Assembly (NCBI RefSeq): GCF_010729665.1
Contig: NZ_AP022610.1
Location: forward strand, 2,418,001-2,482,000
Reading direction: 5' to 3'
Length of the DNA: 64,000 bases
DNA from: Mycolicibacterium madagascariense
GTDB lineage: Bacteria; Actinomycetota; Actinomycetes; Mycobacteriales; Mycobacteriaceae
The notes beneath the pieces were generated by a model, which was not told the DNA's origin, searched no databases, and saw only the letters and a list, made by a program, of their open reading frames with translations. Below are positions 46,369 through 55,850 of the stretch, piece by piece. A program made the position numbers and the translations under genes. Numbering within the stretch: position 1 is the stretch's first letter; each line of letters opens with the position of its first letter.

Positions 46369-47448
46369 ATGGCAGCATGGGAGGCGATGAGTACCCGTCG
46401 TGACCTGCCCGAGTCGCCGTATCTGACCGCCGCCGCAGGCCGCAAGCCGACCCGCGTGCCCGTGTGGTTCATGCGCCAGGCGGGCCGCTCCCTTCCCGAG
46501 TACCGGGCGCTGCGGGCGAAGAACACCATGATGCAGGCCTGCTTCGACGCCGAGCTGATCACCGAGATCACGCTGCAGCCGGTGCGCCGGCACGGCGTGG
46601 ACGCGGCGATCCTGTTCTCCGACATCGTCGTTCCGCTGCGGGCGTCGGGCATCGACGTCGACATCGTGCCCGACGTGGGGCCGGTGATCGCGCACCCGGT
46701 GCGCACGGCCGCGGACGTCGCGACGGTGCGGCCCCTGGACCGCGACCGGGTCGCGCCGGTCGCGCAGGCCGTCTCCCTGCTGGTGGCCGCGCTGGGCGAG
46801 GTCCCCCTGATCGGCTTCGCCGGCGCGCCGTTCACGCTGGCCTCCTATCTGGTGGAGGGCGGACCCAGCCGCAACCACGAACGCACCAAGGCGATGATGC
46901 TCGGCGAGCCCGAGGTGTGGCACGCACTCATGACCGCGCTGACCGACGTCACCATCGGCTTCCTGCAGACCCAGCTCGACGCGGGCGTCGACGCCATCCA
47001 GCTGTTCGACTCGTGGGCGGGCACGCTGTCCCTGGCCGACTACCGCACGTACGTGTTGCCGCACAGCGCGCGGGTGTTCGAGACGCTGGCCGGTGAGGGC
47101 GTGCCGATGACGCACTTCGGGGTGGGCACCGCCGAACTGCTCGGCGCGATGAGCGAGGCCGTGTCGGTCGGTGAGCACCCCGTGGTCGGCGTGGACTGGC
47201 GCACCTCGCTGACCGACGCCGCGGCACGGGTGCGCCCCGGGGTCGCGCTGCAGGGCAACCTCGACCCCGTGGTGTTGCTGGCGGGCTGGCCGGTCGTCGA
47301 GCGCGCGGTGCGCAGCGTCGTCGACGACGGTCGCCGTGCCATCGACGCGGGCGCGACGGGTCACGTGTTCAACCTGGGACACGGGGTGCTGCCGCCCACC
47401 GATCCCGGCATCGTCACCGAGACGGTCGCGCTGGTGCACTCGTTGTGA
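46369..47448 (+). CDS. hemE: Uroporphyrinogen decarboxylase
   Basis: Makes coproporphyrinogen III. The 359-aa product has the N-terminal [17 protein letters not shown] (substrate Arg) and the internal [18 protein letters not shown]. Two starts compete: ATG 46369, favoured by the TAGCGT -10 for a leaderless mRNA, and ATG 46387 ([13 protein letters not shown]), which matches the M. tuberculosis start but has its GGGAGG only two bases away. It overlaps hemY by four bases, the first of three haem genes in a row. Confidence 0.95.
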   Translation: MAAWEAMSTRRDLPESPYLTAAAGRKPTRVPVWFMRQAGRSLPEYRALRAKNTMMQACFDAELITEITLQPVRRHGVDAAILFSDIVVPLRASGIDVDIVPDVGPVIAHPVRTAADVATVRPLDRDRVAPVAQAVSLLVAALGEVPLIGFAGAPFTLASYLVEGGPSRNHERTKAMMLGEPEVWHALMTALTDVTIGFLQTQLDAGVDAIQLFDSWAGTLSLADYRTYVLPHSARVFETLAGEGVPMTHFGVGTAELLGAMSEAVSVGEHPVVGVDWRTSLTDAAARVRPGVALQGNLDPVVLLAGWPVVERAVRSVVDDGRRAIDAGATGHVFNLGHGVLPPTDPGIVTETVALVHSL

Positions 47449-48800
47449 CTGGCCGGTATTGCGTTGTCGGCGGTGGCATCTCGGGTCTGGTCGCTGCCTA
47501 CCGACTTCGTCTCGCCGCCGGGCCCGACGCGTCGATCACGCTGTTCGATCCCGCCGATCGACTCGGCGGAGTACTGCGTACCGAACGCGTCGGCGGCCAG
47601 CTGGTCGACGTGGGGGCCGAGGCGTTCATCGCCCGTCGACCCGAGGTACCGGCGTTGCTGGCCGAGCTGGGTCTCGCCGGCCGCCAGGTCGGCACGACGG
47701 GCGTGCGGCCGCTGATCTACAGCCAGCGGCGGCTGCATGCCATGCCCGTCGGCACGCTGCAGGGCATTCCCGCGCAACCGTCGTCGCTCGTGGGCCTCGT
47801 CGACGACGCGACGATCGCCAGGATCGCCGGCGAGCGGTCGCGGCCCCTGGCGTGGCACACCGGGGCCGACCCCACGGTCGCCGAGCTGGTCGGTGACCGC
47901 TTCGGTGAGCAGGTCGTCACCCGCTCGGTCGACCCGCTGCTGGGCGGGGTGTACGCCGGATCGTCGAGCACCATCGGATTGCGTTCGGCGCTACCGACGT
48001 TGGCGGCTGCGCTGGATCGTGGTGCGCGCAGCCTGACCGACGCCGTGCGCGACGTGCTCCCGCCGCCGACGGGAGGGTCGGTGTTCGGCGCCCTCGACGG
48101 CGGTTACGACGTGCTGCTGGAGGCCTTGGTCCGCCGCGCCGACGTCGAGTGGGCGCGCGTCGCCGTGCAGCGCGTCGAGCGGGGGACGGCCGGGTGGAAC
48201 CTCGTCGACGACGAGGGTGTCCGCTGGCCCGCCGACGCCGTCGTGCTCGCCGTTCCCGCGCCGCGGTTGCCGCGGCTGATCGAGGGCGTCGCCCCCACCT
48301 CCGCGGCGGCCGCGCGGCGCATCCCGGTCGCGTCGTCGGCGCTGGTGATCCTCGCGCTACCCGGCGGCACGCCACTGCCGGAGAACTCCGGTGTGCTGGT
48401 GGCCGCGGGGGAGGCGCTGCACGCCAAGGCGATGACGCTGACGTCGCGCAAGTGGGGTCGGCGCGGCAATGCCGAGTTGGTCCGGCTGTCCTTCGGCCGG
48501 TTCGGTGACGCGGTCGCGCGCAACGTCGGCGACGACGACCTGCTCGCATGGGCCTGCGCTGATCTCGCCACGGTGTTCGGCATCGACTGCGACCCCGTCG
48601 ACTGCCGGGTGCAGCGGTGGATCGACGCGCTGCCGCAGTACGGGCCCGGGCACGCGCACCTCGCCGCGGAGGTCCGGGCCGGGCTGCCGCCGACGCTGGC
48701 CGTGGCCGGGGCGTATCTGGACGGCATCGGCGTGCCCGCGTGCGTGGCGTCGGGCAGCCGGGCGGCGGCGGCGCTGACCGGGGCCGGCGTGGCACGATAG
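47445..48800 (+). CDS. hemY: Coproporphyrinogen III / protoporphyrinogen oxidase
   Basis: FAD enzyme of haem synthesis, 451 aa. It starts [17 protein letters not shown] (Rossmann motif) and has [24 protein letters not shown]. In Actinobacteria this enzyme oxidises coproporphyrinogen III in the coproporphyrin-dependent route; older names are hemG/hemY. The GTG start overlaps the hemE stop (GTGA). hemQ follows after five bases. Confidence 0.95.
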   Translation: MTGRYCVVGGGISGLVAAYRLRLAAGPDASITLFDPADRLGGVLRTERVGGQLVDVGAEAFIARRPEVPALLAELGLAGRQVGTTGVRPLIYSQRRLHAMPVGTLQGIPAQPSSLVGLVDDATIARIAGERSRPLAWHTGADPTVAELVGDRFGEQVVTRSVDPLLGGVYAGSSSTIGLRSALPTLAAALDRGARSLTDAVRDVLPPPTGGSVFGALDGGYDVLLEALVRRADVEWARVAVQRVERGTAGWNLVDDEGVRWPADAVVLAVPAPRLPRLIEGVAPTSAAAARRIPVASSALVILALPGGTPLPENSGVLVAAGEALHAKAMTLTSRKWGRRGNAELVRLSFGRFGDAVARNVGDDDLLAWACADLATVFGIDCDPVDCRVQRWIDALPQYGPGHAHLAAEVRAGLPPTLAVAGAYLDGIGVPACVASGSRAAAALTGAGVAR

Positions 48801-48805
48801 GTCAC

Positions 48806-49498
48806 ATGGCCAAGCTCGACTACGACGCCCTCAACTCGATGACGCGCTACATGATGATCTCGGTGTTCTCGGTGCAGCCGGACGCGTTGGGCGACGAGCG
48901 GGCCGCCGTCGTCGACGACACCGCGACGTTCCTCAAGCAGCAGGAGGAGAACGGCGTCGTCGTGCGCGGCCTCTACGACGTGGCGGGTTTCCGCGCCGAC
49001 GCCGACTTCATGCTGTGGACCCACGCCGAACGCGTCGAGGACCTGCAAGCTACCTACCGCGCGTTCCGGCGGACGTCGCTGGGTCAGGCGAGCGACCCGG
49101 TGTGGAGCGTGGTGGCGCTGCACCGCCCCGCGGAGTTCAACAAGAGCCACGTGCCGGCGTTCATCGCCGGCGAGGCACCTGGTGACTACGTCTGCGTGTA
49201 CCCGTTCGTGCGTTCGCTGGAGTGGTACCTGCTGCCCGATGACGAGCGCCGCAAGATGCTCGTCGAGCACGGCATGGCGGGCCGCGAGTACCCGGACGTG
49301 CGCGCGAATACGGTGCCCGCGTTCGCCCTCGGCGACTACGAGTGGATTTTGGCGTTCGAGGGGCCCGACCTCGGCCGCATCGTCGAGCTGATGTGGAAGC
49401 TGCGTTACACCGACGCCCGTCGCCACGTCCGCGAGGAGACCCCGTTCTTCACGGGTCCCCGCGTGGGTGTCGAGGAGCTCGTCGCCCGTCTGCCCTGA
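48806..49498 (+). CDS. hemQ: Coproheme decarboxylase HemQ
   Basis: Chlorite-dismutase-family enzyme that turns coproheme into haem b, 230 aa. The proximal haem ligand is probably His155 in [13 protein letters not shown], and the radical tyrosine is Tyr132 in [11 protein letters not shown]; the 23-residue spacing matches actinobacterial HemQ. Ferrochelatase (hemH) is not in this window. ATG 48806 ([12 protein letters not shown]) is the standard start. It closes the hemE-hemY-hemQ operon; a long inverted repeat lies past its stop. Confidence 0.96.
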   Translation: MAKLDYDALNSMTRYMMISVFSVQPDALGDERAAVVDDTATFLKQQEENGVVVRGLYDVAGFRADADFMLWTHAERVEDLQATYRAFRRTSLGQASDPVWSVVALHRPAEFNKSHVPAFIAGEAPGDYVCVYPFVRSLEWYLLPDDERRKMLVEHGMAGREYPDVRANTVPAFALGDYEWILAFEGPDLGRIVELMWKLRYTDARRHVREETPFFTGPRVGVEELVARLP

Positions 49499-49507
49499 TT
49501 TCTCTCG

Positions 49508-49568
49508 CGCGAGCAGACGTAAATGGCCCTCGATGAGCCCATTTCAGGGCCGTTTGCGTCTGCTCGCG
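49508..49568. terminator. Bidirectional terminator, 23-bp inverted repeat
   Basis: Arms 49508-49530 and 49546-49568 (CGCGAGCAGACG... against ...CGTCTGCTCGCG) pair at 21 of 23 positions; both mismatches become G-U pairs in RNA of one strand. The loop is 15 bases. It fills the gap between convergent hemQ and msrB. Confidence 0.8.
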
Positions 49569-49571
49569 GGA

Positions 49572-49994
49572 TCAACCGGTGGCCGGGACCAACCGTAGGC
49601 AAATTGAGTTGATGCAGTAGCGCTGATCGGTCGGAGTGGGGTAGCCCTCTCCTTCGAAGACGTGACCGAGGTGGCTATGGCAGTTGGCGCACAACACCTC
49701 GACGCGATGCATGCCGCCGGAGTCGTCGGAGCGCAGGACGACGGCGTCGGAATCGGCCGGGTCGAAGAACGACGGCCAGCCGCAATGGGATTCGAACTTC
49801 TCCGTGCTACGGAAGAGCTCGGCCCCGCAGGCGCGGCACTCGTAGACACCCGTGGTCTTGGTGTCGGTGTACTCACCGGTGAAGGGACGCTCGGTGCCTG
49901 CCTGACGCAACACGGCGAACTCCTGCGGCGTCAACTTCTGGCGCCATTCGTCGTTGGTCAGCTGAACCTTGGCTCGTGGGCTGGGGGCCGTCAT
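49572..49994 (-). CDS. msrB: Peptide methionine (R)-S-oxide reductase
   Basis: Repairs oxidised methionine, 140 aa. It has two zinc CxxC pairs (CRAC and CANC), the substrate region SHCGWPSFF, GHVFEGEGYP, and the catalytic Cys in RYCINSICL. The ATG overlaps the aftC stop by four bases (ATGA). It is the last gene of a minus-strand operon from ribD. Confidence 0.96.
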   Translation of the reverse strand: MTAPSPRAKVQLTNDEWRQKLTPQEFAVLRQAGTERPFTGEYTDTKTTGVYECRACGAELFRSTEKFESHCGWPSFFDPADSDAVVLRSDDSGGMHRVEVLCANCHSHLGHVFEGEGYPTPTDQRYCINSICLRLVPATG

Positions 49995-51277
49995 ACCCCA
50001 ACGCTAGCGCGGTCCCGCGCCGTCGTCATCCACGGCGGATCGAGGCCGCGGTCGAGGCGGCCCTCGCCCTTGGCGTCGAGGTAGCGGAAGTACAGCACGC
50101 AGAACACCACGACGAGCATCAGCGACCAGCCGTAGGTGATCTTCATGTACTCCAGGTACCGCCCCGTGCTGACCCAGTAGATGAGCAGCCAGCGGTCCAT
50201 GGTCATGAAGCCGTAGATCGCGAGCCACGCCACCCAGTTGCGCAGCACCGAGTTGGGCAGCACCACCGTCATGAGGAACGGGAACAGCATCATCGAGTAG
50301 TAGGCCTGGCCGAGGGAGAGCACCAGGAACGAGGCCACCAGCAGCACACCCGAGGACGTCAGCATCCAGAACATCGGGTCGCGCTCGCGGTAGTACCGGT
50401 AGAGCAGCCACAGGCTTCCGAGCGCGAGGAGCCCGAAGATGATGCGCAACACCAGGATCAGCCACACGGGGAGGCCGTAGTAGATGCCGTTGCCCTGGAT
50501 CGAGCTGTTGAAGTAGTCACGGGTCGAGAAGATGTAGGGCACGGTCCGGCGGACGAAGTTCATCGGATCGCTGACCAGGGGCCAGGCGACCGCGTTAAAG
50601 AGCAGGGGCACGCCGATGGCGGTGACCAGTGCCCGCCACTGCCGATTCAGCAACGGCAGCAACAGCAGTGGCGCCAGCGAGGGTTTGATCACCAGGGTCA
50701 GACCGACCGCGACGCCCGCCAACCATTGGTGGCGCACCTTGCCGTCGAGCAGCCACCGGAAGAACAGCACCTCGCAGAACAGGATGCACCCGTTGACGTT
50801 GGTGAAGACCAGTGTGTTGGTGACGCTTTCGGTGCAGAACATGGCGAGCAGCAGGGCCGGGGCCGCGACCGAGGACAGCGCGTAGCCGAACAGCCGCAGC
50901 AGGAAGTACGCCGCCAGCACGATCGCGATGGTGTTGAACGTGATGAACCAGTACCGGGCCGCCGTGACCGGGAGGTAGCCGAACGGCGAGAGCAGCAACG
51001 TGCCACCCGGTGGGTACAGATAGTGCGGGTCCACCTGATCGAAGTGCTCGTTGTAGATGTCGAGGCCACGCTTGAAGTTGGTGACCGCGCGGTACACCGG
51101 CCCGAAGTCGTCGGTGATGTACCCGTTGGTGCCCAGCACGTAGCTGCGGTGGATCACCGAGACGAGGGCGATGGGCCACAGCGCCGATCGCAGGACGGAC
51201 GCCGCGCTCTGCGGTGCGGTGCGGGGCCGGAAGGCCCTCAACAGGGTGTCTGGCAACGCCACCAGCGCACCGTACAC
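49991..51277 (-). CDS. aftC: Alpha-(1->3)-arabinofuranosyltransferase AftC
   Basis: GT-C membrane glycosyltransferase that puts alpha-1,3 branches on arabinan of arabinogalactan and LAM, using decaprenyl-phosphoryl arabinose. 428 aa and about 10-12 helices. The key acidic pair TDDFGPVYRA lies in the first extracytoplasmic loop (about 54-64), and DPHYLYPPGGTLLLSPFGYLP is typical. The start MYGALVALPD equals that of M. tuberculosis AftC; it is GTG. It lies 21 bases after the TAP-type lipoprotein gene. Confidence 0.95.
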   Translation of the reverse strand: MYGALVALPDTLLRAFRPRTAPQSAASVLRSALWPIALVSVIHRSYVLGTNGYITDDFGPVYRAVTNFKRGLDIYNEHFDQVDPHYLYPPGGTLLLSPFGYLPVTAARYWFITFNTIAIVLAAYFLLRLFGYALSSVAAPALLLAMFCTESVTNTLVFTNVNGCILFCEVLFFRWLLDGKVRHQWLAGVAVGLTLVIKPSLAPLLLLPLLNRQWRALVTAIGVPLLFNAVAWPLVSDPMNFVRRTVPYIFSTRDYFNSSIQGNGIYYGLPVWLILVLRIIFGLLALGSLWLLYRYYRERDPMFWMLTSSGVLLVASFLVLSLGQAYYSMMLFPFLMTVVLPNSVLRNWVAWLAIYGFMTMDRWLLIYWVSTGRYLEYMKITYGWSLMLVVVFCVLYFRYLDAKGEGRLDRGLDPPWMTTARDRASVGV

Positions 51278-51298
51278 CGGGTCTCTGACGCGTCTGCG

Positions 51299-52873
51299 CT
51301 AGGCAGGGCAGTACGTGTCGGTCTGGGGGACCTTCCCGGTCTTGAGGTAGGACTGCACGGGCGGGATCGCGCACGCCGAATAGATGCTGGCGCCGTGGCC
51401 GACGCCCTGCCACATGACTCGGCGGCTGTTCGCGCCGGCGTTGATGATCGTCGCCGCGACGGCGGCCACGCCCTCGTTGCCGACGATCGGGTCGTTCTGG
51501 ACGCCGAGCAGCAGGACGGGAATCTTGAGGTTCTGCGGGTCCGGGGGCGTCGAACCACTGGGCCAGGCAAGGCAATTGACCAGATCGAGGGCGCCGACGG
51601 TGCCGAACTCCGGGTAGAGCTTGTTCCATTGCACGACCAGTTCGCGGACCCGGTCGGGCGTGGGCCGGTTGAGCGCATCGCTGCAGCCGTTGACGAACTG
51701 TCCGTCCGTCTTGCGCAGCGTCTCGACGTCGTTGACCAAGTCGTTGAGCTGGCTCGCGTCCCCGTTGCGGGCCGCGGCGAGGGTGCCCGCCAGCGCGTTG
51801 GTCGAGCTGACGAAGTCGCCGCGGGGAAACGCCAGCGCCGTGGCGATGGCGTCGGTGAGCGCGGCTACCGAGACCCCGCCCGGTCCGGCGCCCTGGCGGG
51901 CACTGGCCAGCAGCGCGTCGATCGCGCCCTTGGGGTCGGGGCCCAGGGGGCAGTTCGACGCCACGCACTGCCCGACGAACGCGTCGAGCGCGGCCTGCTG
52001 GCCCTTGACCTTCTGTTCGGCCCTCGCCTCGGCGGCGATGCCGAGCGGCAGCGGCGAGTCGAGCACGAGGCGCGACACCTTGTTCGGATGGGCCCCCGCG
52101 TAGGCGAGCGCCACCTGCGCGCCGTTGCCGACGCCGAGCAGCGCGATCGTGGGCACGTCCCACGTGCTGCGCAACCGCTCGAGATCCTCGGCGGCGTGGG
52201 CATTGTCGTAGGACGAGTCACCGGGTGCGATCGTGTCGGTGCAGTTGGTCGTGGCGGTCTGGACGATGGCGCTGAGGTTGGCCACGGGGTCGTCACCCGA
52301 CGCGAACTGCGCCTGGTCGAGCATCTCCTGGCGGCTGAACAGGTCGCGGCAGTCCAGGCTGCCCGACAGGCCGAGGCCGCGGCGGTCGACGGCGACGACG
52401 GGGTTGGTCTTGAGCACGTCGAGACCGCCGTGGGTCAGCCATACCGGCAGCTGGTCTGACGAGGGCAGATCGGTTCCGGTCGTCATGACCAGTGGTCCCG
52501 CGGTGGGGGGCGTCGCGGCCGACTTCGCCCGGACCACCCCGATGCTGATCGTCCCCGTCGCCCCGTTGATCGGATCGAGGTCGGCGTCGTAACCGCCGCA
52601 TTCGAGCGTCACGCCGGGCACGGCGGGGACGGCCGCCTGGCCGAACAGGCGCGCCGTGCAGTCGTGCCAGTTGAGCTTGTCGTCGTTCTTGGGGGCGTCG
52701 ATCGGCGGCGGGCCGGCGGGGGCGGGGGTGCTCAGCGGGGCGCCCTGCGGGCCGGCGCCGGTGTCGGTGGCGAAGCGGGGATTGGCGGCCAGTCCCGGCG
52801 CGCAGCCGGCGAGCACGACGGCCGCCACGGCGGGCAGGCAGAGGGCCCTGAGTAGCTGATGGCGCCGACGCAT
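51299..52873 (-). CDS. Secreted TAP-type alpha/beta-hydrolase lipoprotein lacking its nucleophile (Rv2672-like)
   Basis: A 524-aa lipoprotein: signal peptide with lipobox LAGC (Cys24), then an alpha/beta-hydrolase of the tripeptidyl-aminopeptidase type with a C-terminal TAP-like domain (PVLLLGVQNDPIVG with the Asp, WQGVGHGASIY with the His). At the nucleophile elbow, where G-x-S-x-G is expected, the sequence is LGVGNGAQ: residue 249 is Gly (codon 52127-52129), not Ser. The protein may be a pseudo-peptidase or use another residue. ATG 52873 gives a good signal peptide; 52894 is also open. It lies between ribD and aftC. Confidence 0.85.
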   Translation of the reverse strand: MRRRHQLLRALCLPAVAAVVLAGCAPGLAANPRFATDTGAGPQGAPLSTPAPAGPPPIDAPKNDDKLNWHDCTARLFGQAAVPAVPGVTLECGGYDADLDPINGATGTISIGVVRAKSAATPPTAGPLVMTTGTDLPSSDQLPVWLTHGGLDVLKTNPVVAVDRRGLGLSGSLDCRDLFSRQEMLDQAQFASGDDPVANLSAIVQTATTNCTDTIAPGDSSYDNAHAAEDLERLRSTWDVPTIALLGVGNGAQVALAYAGAHPNKVSRLVLDSPLPLGIAAEARAEQKVKGQQAALDAFVGQCVASNCPLGPDPKGAIDALLASARQGAGPGGVSVAALTDAIATALAFPRGDFVSSTNALAGTLAAARNGDASQLNDLVNDVETLRKTDGQFVNGCSDALNRPTPDRVRELVVQWNKLYPEFGTVGALDLVNCLAWPSGSTPPDPQNLKIPVLLLGVQNDPIVGNEGVAAVAATIINAGANSRRVMWQGVGHGASIYSACAIPPVQSYLKTGKVPQTDTYCPA

Positions 52874-52921
52874 GCCGACCACACTAGCGATCATCGAGCG
52901 GCGTCCCGTCCAGCTGCCGGC

Positions 52922-53716
52922 TCACTCGTCCTTGACGTAGCGCGTGTAGAGGTAGCCCTCGTCGTCGCTCAACAGGTGGCTGCGTCGCATCCGGGTGTGC
53001 GCCTCGCCCGAGCCGGCGGCGATGCGCCGGGCCTGCCCGCCGACGAGGACCGGCGCGATCGTCATGCACAGCTCGTCGAGCAGCTCGTTCTCGATGAGGA
53101 GGCTGATGATCCCCGGACCGCCCTCGCAGAGCACGCGTCGCAGGCCGCGTTCAGCCAGCGTCGCGAGGACGACGCCGACGTCGACCCGGTCGGAATGGGC
53201 GCCCGAGGCATCGATCACCTCGGCCACCGCGGCGAAGCGGCTGCGCGCGTCCTCGACGCTGTCGCGGGACGTCACGATCAGCGGGGGCACCTCGGTGCGG
53301 GTGAAGATCTTGGCGTCGTGCTCGAAGTCGGCGCCGTGGGTGATGACGGCGATCGGCGGCAGCTCGGCCTGCCCGCGTTGCTGACGCTCCCGGCGCTCGG
53401 CCAGCGACATCTGTGCGCCGGAGTAGTTCTCGATGCGCACGGTCGACGCGCCGACCAGGATGACGTCGGCCTCCTGGCGCATGCGGGAGAACAGCGCCTT
53501 GTCGCCGGGGCCCGCCAGCCCGCCCGACTTCCCGTCGTCGGTGGCCCCGCCGTCGAGGCTGGCGATCATGTTGGCGCGCACCCAGCAGCGGTCGAGGTCC
53601 TGCGGGTAGGAGTAGAACGCGGCCAACCGCGCGTCGTCGTCGGTGTCGAACGCGCTCCCCGCGGGACCCAGCGCTGTGAGCTCGGTCGCAGCATCGGCAT
53701 CGGACACGTAGACCAT
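52922..53716 (-). CDS. ribD: RibD C-terminal-type pyrimidine/dihydrofolate reductase (Rv2671-like)
   Basis: A 264-aa protein with only the reductase half of RibD (VRANMIASLDGGATDDGKSGGLAGPGDKALFSRMR, ILVGASTVR, LCEGGPGIISLL). In M. tuberculosis this protein can act as a dihydrofolate reductase and gives para-aminosalicylate resistance when overproduced; it is not the deaminase of riboflavin synthesis. ATG 53716. It is divergent from zapE by only 25 bases. It heads the minus-strand run to msrB. Confidence 0.9.
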   Translation of the reverse strand: MVYVSDADAATELTALGPAGSAFDTDDDARLAAFYSYPQDLDRCWVRANMIASLDGGATDDGKSGGLAGPGDKALFSRMRQEADVILVGASTVRIENYSGAQMSLAERRERQQRGQAELPPIAVITHGADFEHDAKIFTRTEVPPLIVTSRDSVEDARSRFAAVAEVIDASGAHSDRVDVGVVLATLAERGLRRVLCEGGPGIISLLIENELLDELCMTIAPVLVGGQARRIAAGSGEAHTRMRRSHLLSDDEGYLYTRYVKDE

Positions 53717-53741
53717 TGCAGCACGTCGCTACAGTGCCCTC

Positions 53742-54776
53742 ATGTCTGGGGCCAACGGCGTCGATCATCTGACCGATCGGCATCCGAAGGTGACCCCGGA
53801 GCGACTCGTCGAGGCGCTGGTGCCCCCGCCCACGTTCGCCGACGTCAGCTTCGACTCCTACCGGCCCGATCCGGCCGAGCCAACGCAGACGGCGGCCGTG
53901 AGTTCGTGTCGGGCGTTCTGCGACGAGGCGGTGCAGCGCCGGGCGGGGAAGAAGAAGTTGTTCGGCAAGCGCGAGGTGCTGCCGGGAGTGGGGCTGTACC
54001 TCGACGGCGGCTTCGGCGTCGGCAAGACCCACCTGCTCGCCTCGACGTACTACACGCTGGCCGGGGCGAATGCCGGCCCCGCCGCGTTCGCCACCTTCGG
54101 GGAGTTGACCCAGTTGGCCGGGGTGTTCGGGTTCGTCGAATGCATCGACCTGCTCGCCGACTACGTCGTGGTCTGCATCGACGAGTTCGAGCTCGACGAC
54201 CCGGGCAACACGACCCTGATCTCGCGACTGCTGTCCGCCCTCGTCGAGCGGGGCGTGTCCATCGCGGCGACGTCGAACACGCTGCCCGAGCAGCTCGGCG
54301 AGGGCCGGTTCGCCGCGCAGGACTTCCTGCGCGAGATCAACACGCTCGCAGCGATATTCACGACCGTCCGGATCGAGGGTCCGGACTACCGGCACCGCGA
54401 TCTGCCACCCGCGCCGGTGCCCCCGTCCGACGACGAGGTGCGTGCCGAGGCCGCGGACCGGGCGGGTGCGACCCTCGACGACTTCGACGCGCTCTGTGCA
54501 CACCTGGCGACGATGCACCCCTCGCGGTATCAAGCGCTGATCGACGGCGTGACCGAGGTGTTCATCACCGGAGTGCACCGGCTCGACGATCAGAGCGTCG
54601 CGCTACGGCTGGTGGCGCTGACCGACCGGCTGTACGACGCGGGGATCCCGGTGGTCGCGTCCGGCGCCAAGCTGGACACCGTGTTCGGCGAGGAGATGCT
54701 GGCCGGCGGCTTTCGCAAGAAGTACCTGCGGGCGACGTCACGACTGCTCGCGCTGACCGCGGCCGGCGGCCACTAG
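53742..54776 (+). CDS. zapE: Cell division ATPase ZapE (AFG1 family)
   Basis: AAA-like ATPase associated with division under stress, 344 aa. Walker A GGFGVGKTHL at residues 89-98, Walker B VVCIDEFELDDPG, arginine/sensor region TSNTLPEQLGEGRF. Typical AFG1 C-terminus (SVALRLVALTDRLYDAGIPVVASG). The stop shares a CTAG with the acetyltransferase gene. Confidence 0.93.
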   Translation: MSGANGVDHLTDRHPKVTPERLVEALVPPPTFADVSFDSYRPDPAEPTQTAAVSSCRAFCDEAVQRRAGKKKLFGKREVLPGVGLYLDGGFGVGKTHLLASTYYTLAGANAGPAAFATFGELTQLAGVFGFVECIDLLADYVVVCIDEFELDDPGNTTLISRLLSALVERGVSIAATSNTLPEQLGEGRFAAQDFLREINTLAAIFTTVRIEGPDYRHRDLPPAPVPPSDDEVRAEAADRAGATLDDFDALCAHLATMHPSRYQALIDGVTEVFITGVHRLDDQSVALRLVALTDRLYDAGIPVVASGAKLDTVFGEEMLAGGFRKKYLRATSRLLALTAAGGH

Positions 54777-55318
54777 GGGGTCAGCGGGGACACCATCACG
54801 TAGTCGTCCTCGACGCGGCCGCCGAGCCGAAACGTCTTGGTGCCGCGGACGGCGAAGCCGTGCTTGGCGTAGAACCGTTGTGCGCGTTGGTTTTCCTGGT
54901 TGACGCCGAGCCAGACGCACGCCGCGCCGAGGGTGCGGGCCACGTCGAGGGCCGCGGTCATCAGCTGAGCCGAGACACCGGCGCCGTGACCGTCGGGCAG
55001 CACGTACATCTTGGACAGCTCGACGGCGGGCCGCAGGGGCACGGCCGACTGCACGTCGGCGTCGTCGACGACACCGCGAATCAGCATGGCGTACCCCATG
55101 ATTCGCCCGTCGATGCGGGCGACGAGCACGGTGCGCTGCGGGTCGGCGAGGTAGTCGCGAAACGCGTCCGCCGAGAGCTGGGAGGCGATGAACGCCGCGA
55201 CGTCGTCGGCGGGCGCCGCGGGAGGGCAGGCGAGGGGAAAGGTGCGGGCGGCGACGTCGGCCAGTTCGAGGAGATCGGCCTCGCCCGCCGGGCTGACGTC
55301 CGTCAGGTGAGATTCCAC
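54773..55318 (-). CDS. GNAT-family N-acetyltransferase (Rv2669-like)
   Basis: A 181-aa GNAT enzyme. The acetyl-CoA core is VELSKMYVLPDGHGAGVSAQLMTAALDVARTLG, with the loop DGHGAGV in place of Q/RxxGxG/A, then VWLGVNQENQRAQRFYAKHGF. The substrate is unknown. GTG 55318 is the only standard start early enough; it overlaps the upstream gene by 16 bases. It is probably cotranscribed with the secreted-protein gene upstream. Confidence 0.87.
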   Translation of the reverse strand: MESHLTDVSPAGEADLLELADVAARTFPLACPPAAPADDVAAFIASQLSADAFRDYLADPQRTVLVARIDGRIMGYAMLIRGVVDDADVQSAVPLRPAVELSKMYVLPDGHGAGVSAQLMTAALDVARTLGAACVWLGVNQENQRAQRFYAKHGFAVRGTKTFRLGGRVEDDYVMVSPLTP

Positions 55319-55803
55319 TGGGCCAGGTGCGTGCCGGTGACCTTGTCGAGCAGGTTCACGTTGGTGACCAGGTCGCGATAGACGTCCCAGTAGACGCCGC
55401 CGCTGACCGTCGTCCCGGGGGGAGCGTTCTGCAGCAGGGTGCGCAGGTCGTCGGGGACGTCGGTGTTGCGCGGCTTGTAGGCGTCGGCGATCGGCGTGAC
55501 GCCCTCGAAGTCGAAGAACAGCGACGTGATGTAGGGGTTGGGCGCCTTGATGACGTGCACGGTGACGTCTGCCCGATACACCTGATAGCGGGGCCCGAGG
55601 GGGGCGCGGCCGAACCCGGGCGGCACGTCGACCAGGTTGACGCCGGTGACCGCGACGTCGGCGACGACGTTCATGTAGTCCACGTGCAGCACGTCGCCGA
55701 GTCTGCCGATGGGTGCTTCGGCGAGGGCGGTCGGCGTCGGCGCGACGAGAACCCCGGCCACCACGGCCGTCGTGGCGAGCAGGACTGTCAACCAGCGACG
55801 CAT
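55303..55803 (-). CDS. Exported protein with MPT63-like (DUF1942) fold (Rv2668-like)
   Basis: A 166-aa secreted protein: signal peptide MRRWLTVLLATTAVVAGVLVA, cut near ALAEA, then VLHVDYMNVVADVAVTGVNLVDVPPG and HVIKAPNPYITSLFFDFEGVTP, resembling the MPT63-type immunoglobulin-like fold. Function is unknown. ATG 55803 gives a proper signal peptide; upstream starts at 55812 and 55827 are open. It is upstream of the GNAT gene, overlapping it. Confidence 0.8.
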   Translation of the reverse strand: MRRWLTVLLATTAVVAGVLVAPTPTALAEAPIGRLGDVLHVDYMNVVADVAVTGVNLVDVPPGFGRAPLGPRYQVYRADVTVHVIKAPNPYITSLFFDFEGVTPIADAYKPRNTDVPDDLRTLLQNAPPGTTVSGGVYWDVYRDLVTNVNLLDKVTGTHLAQWNLT

Positions 55804-55850
55804 GCCTGGCATGATCGCACACCGCATCGGTGGGTACGGGCGGATCGACG

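Noticed and set aside
49976..52459. 827-codon frame antisense to aftC and the TAP-type gene
   Set aside because: Gln/His/Arg-rich shadow translation without any motif.
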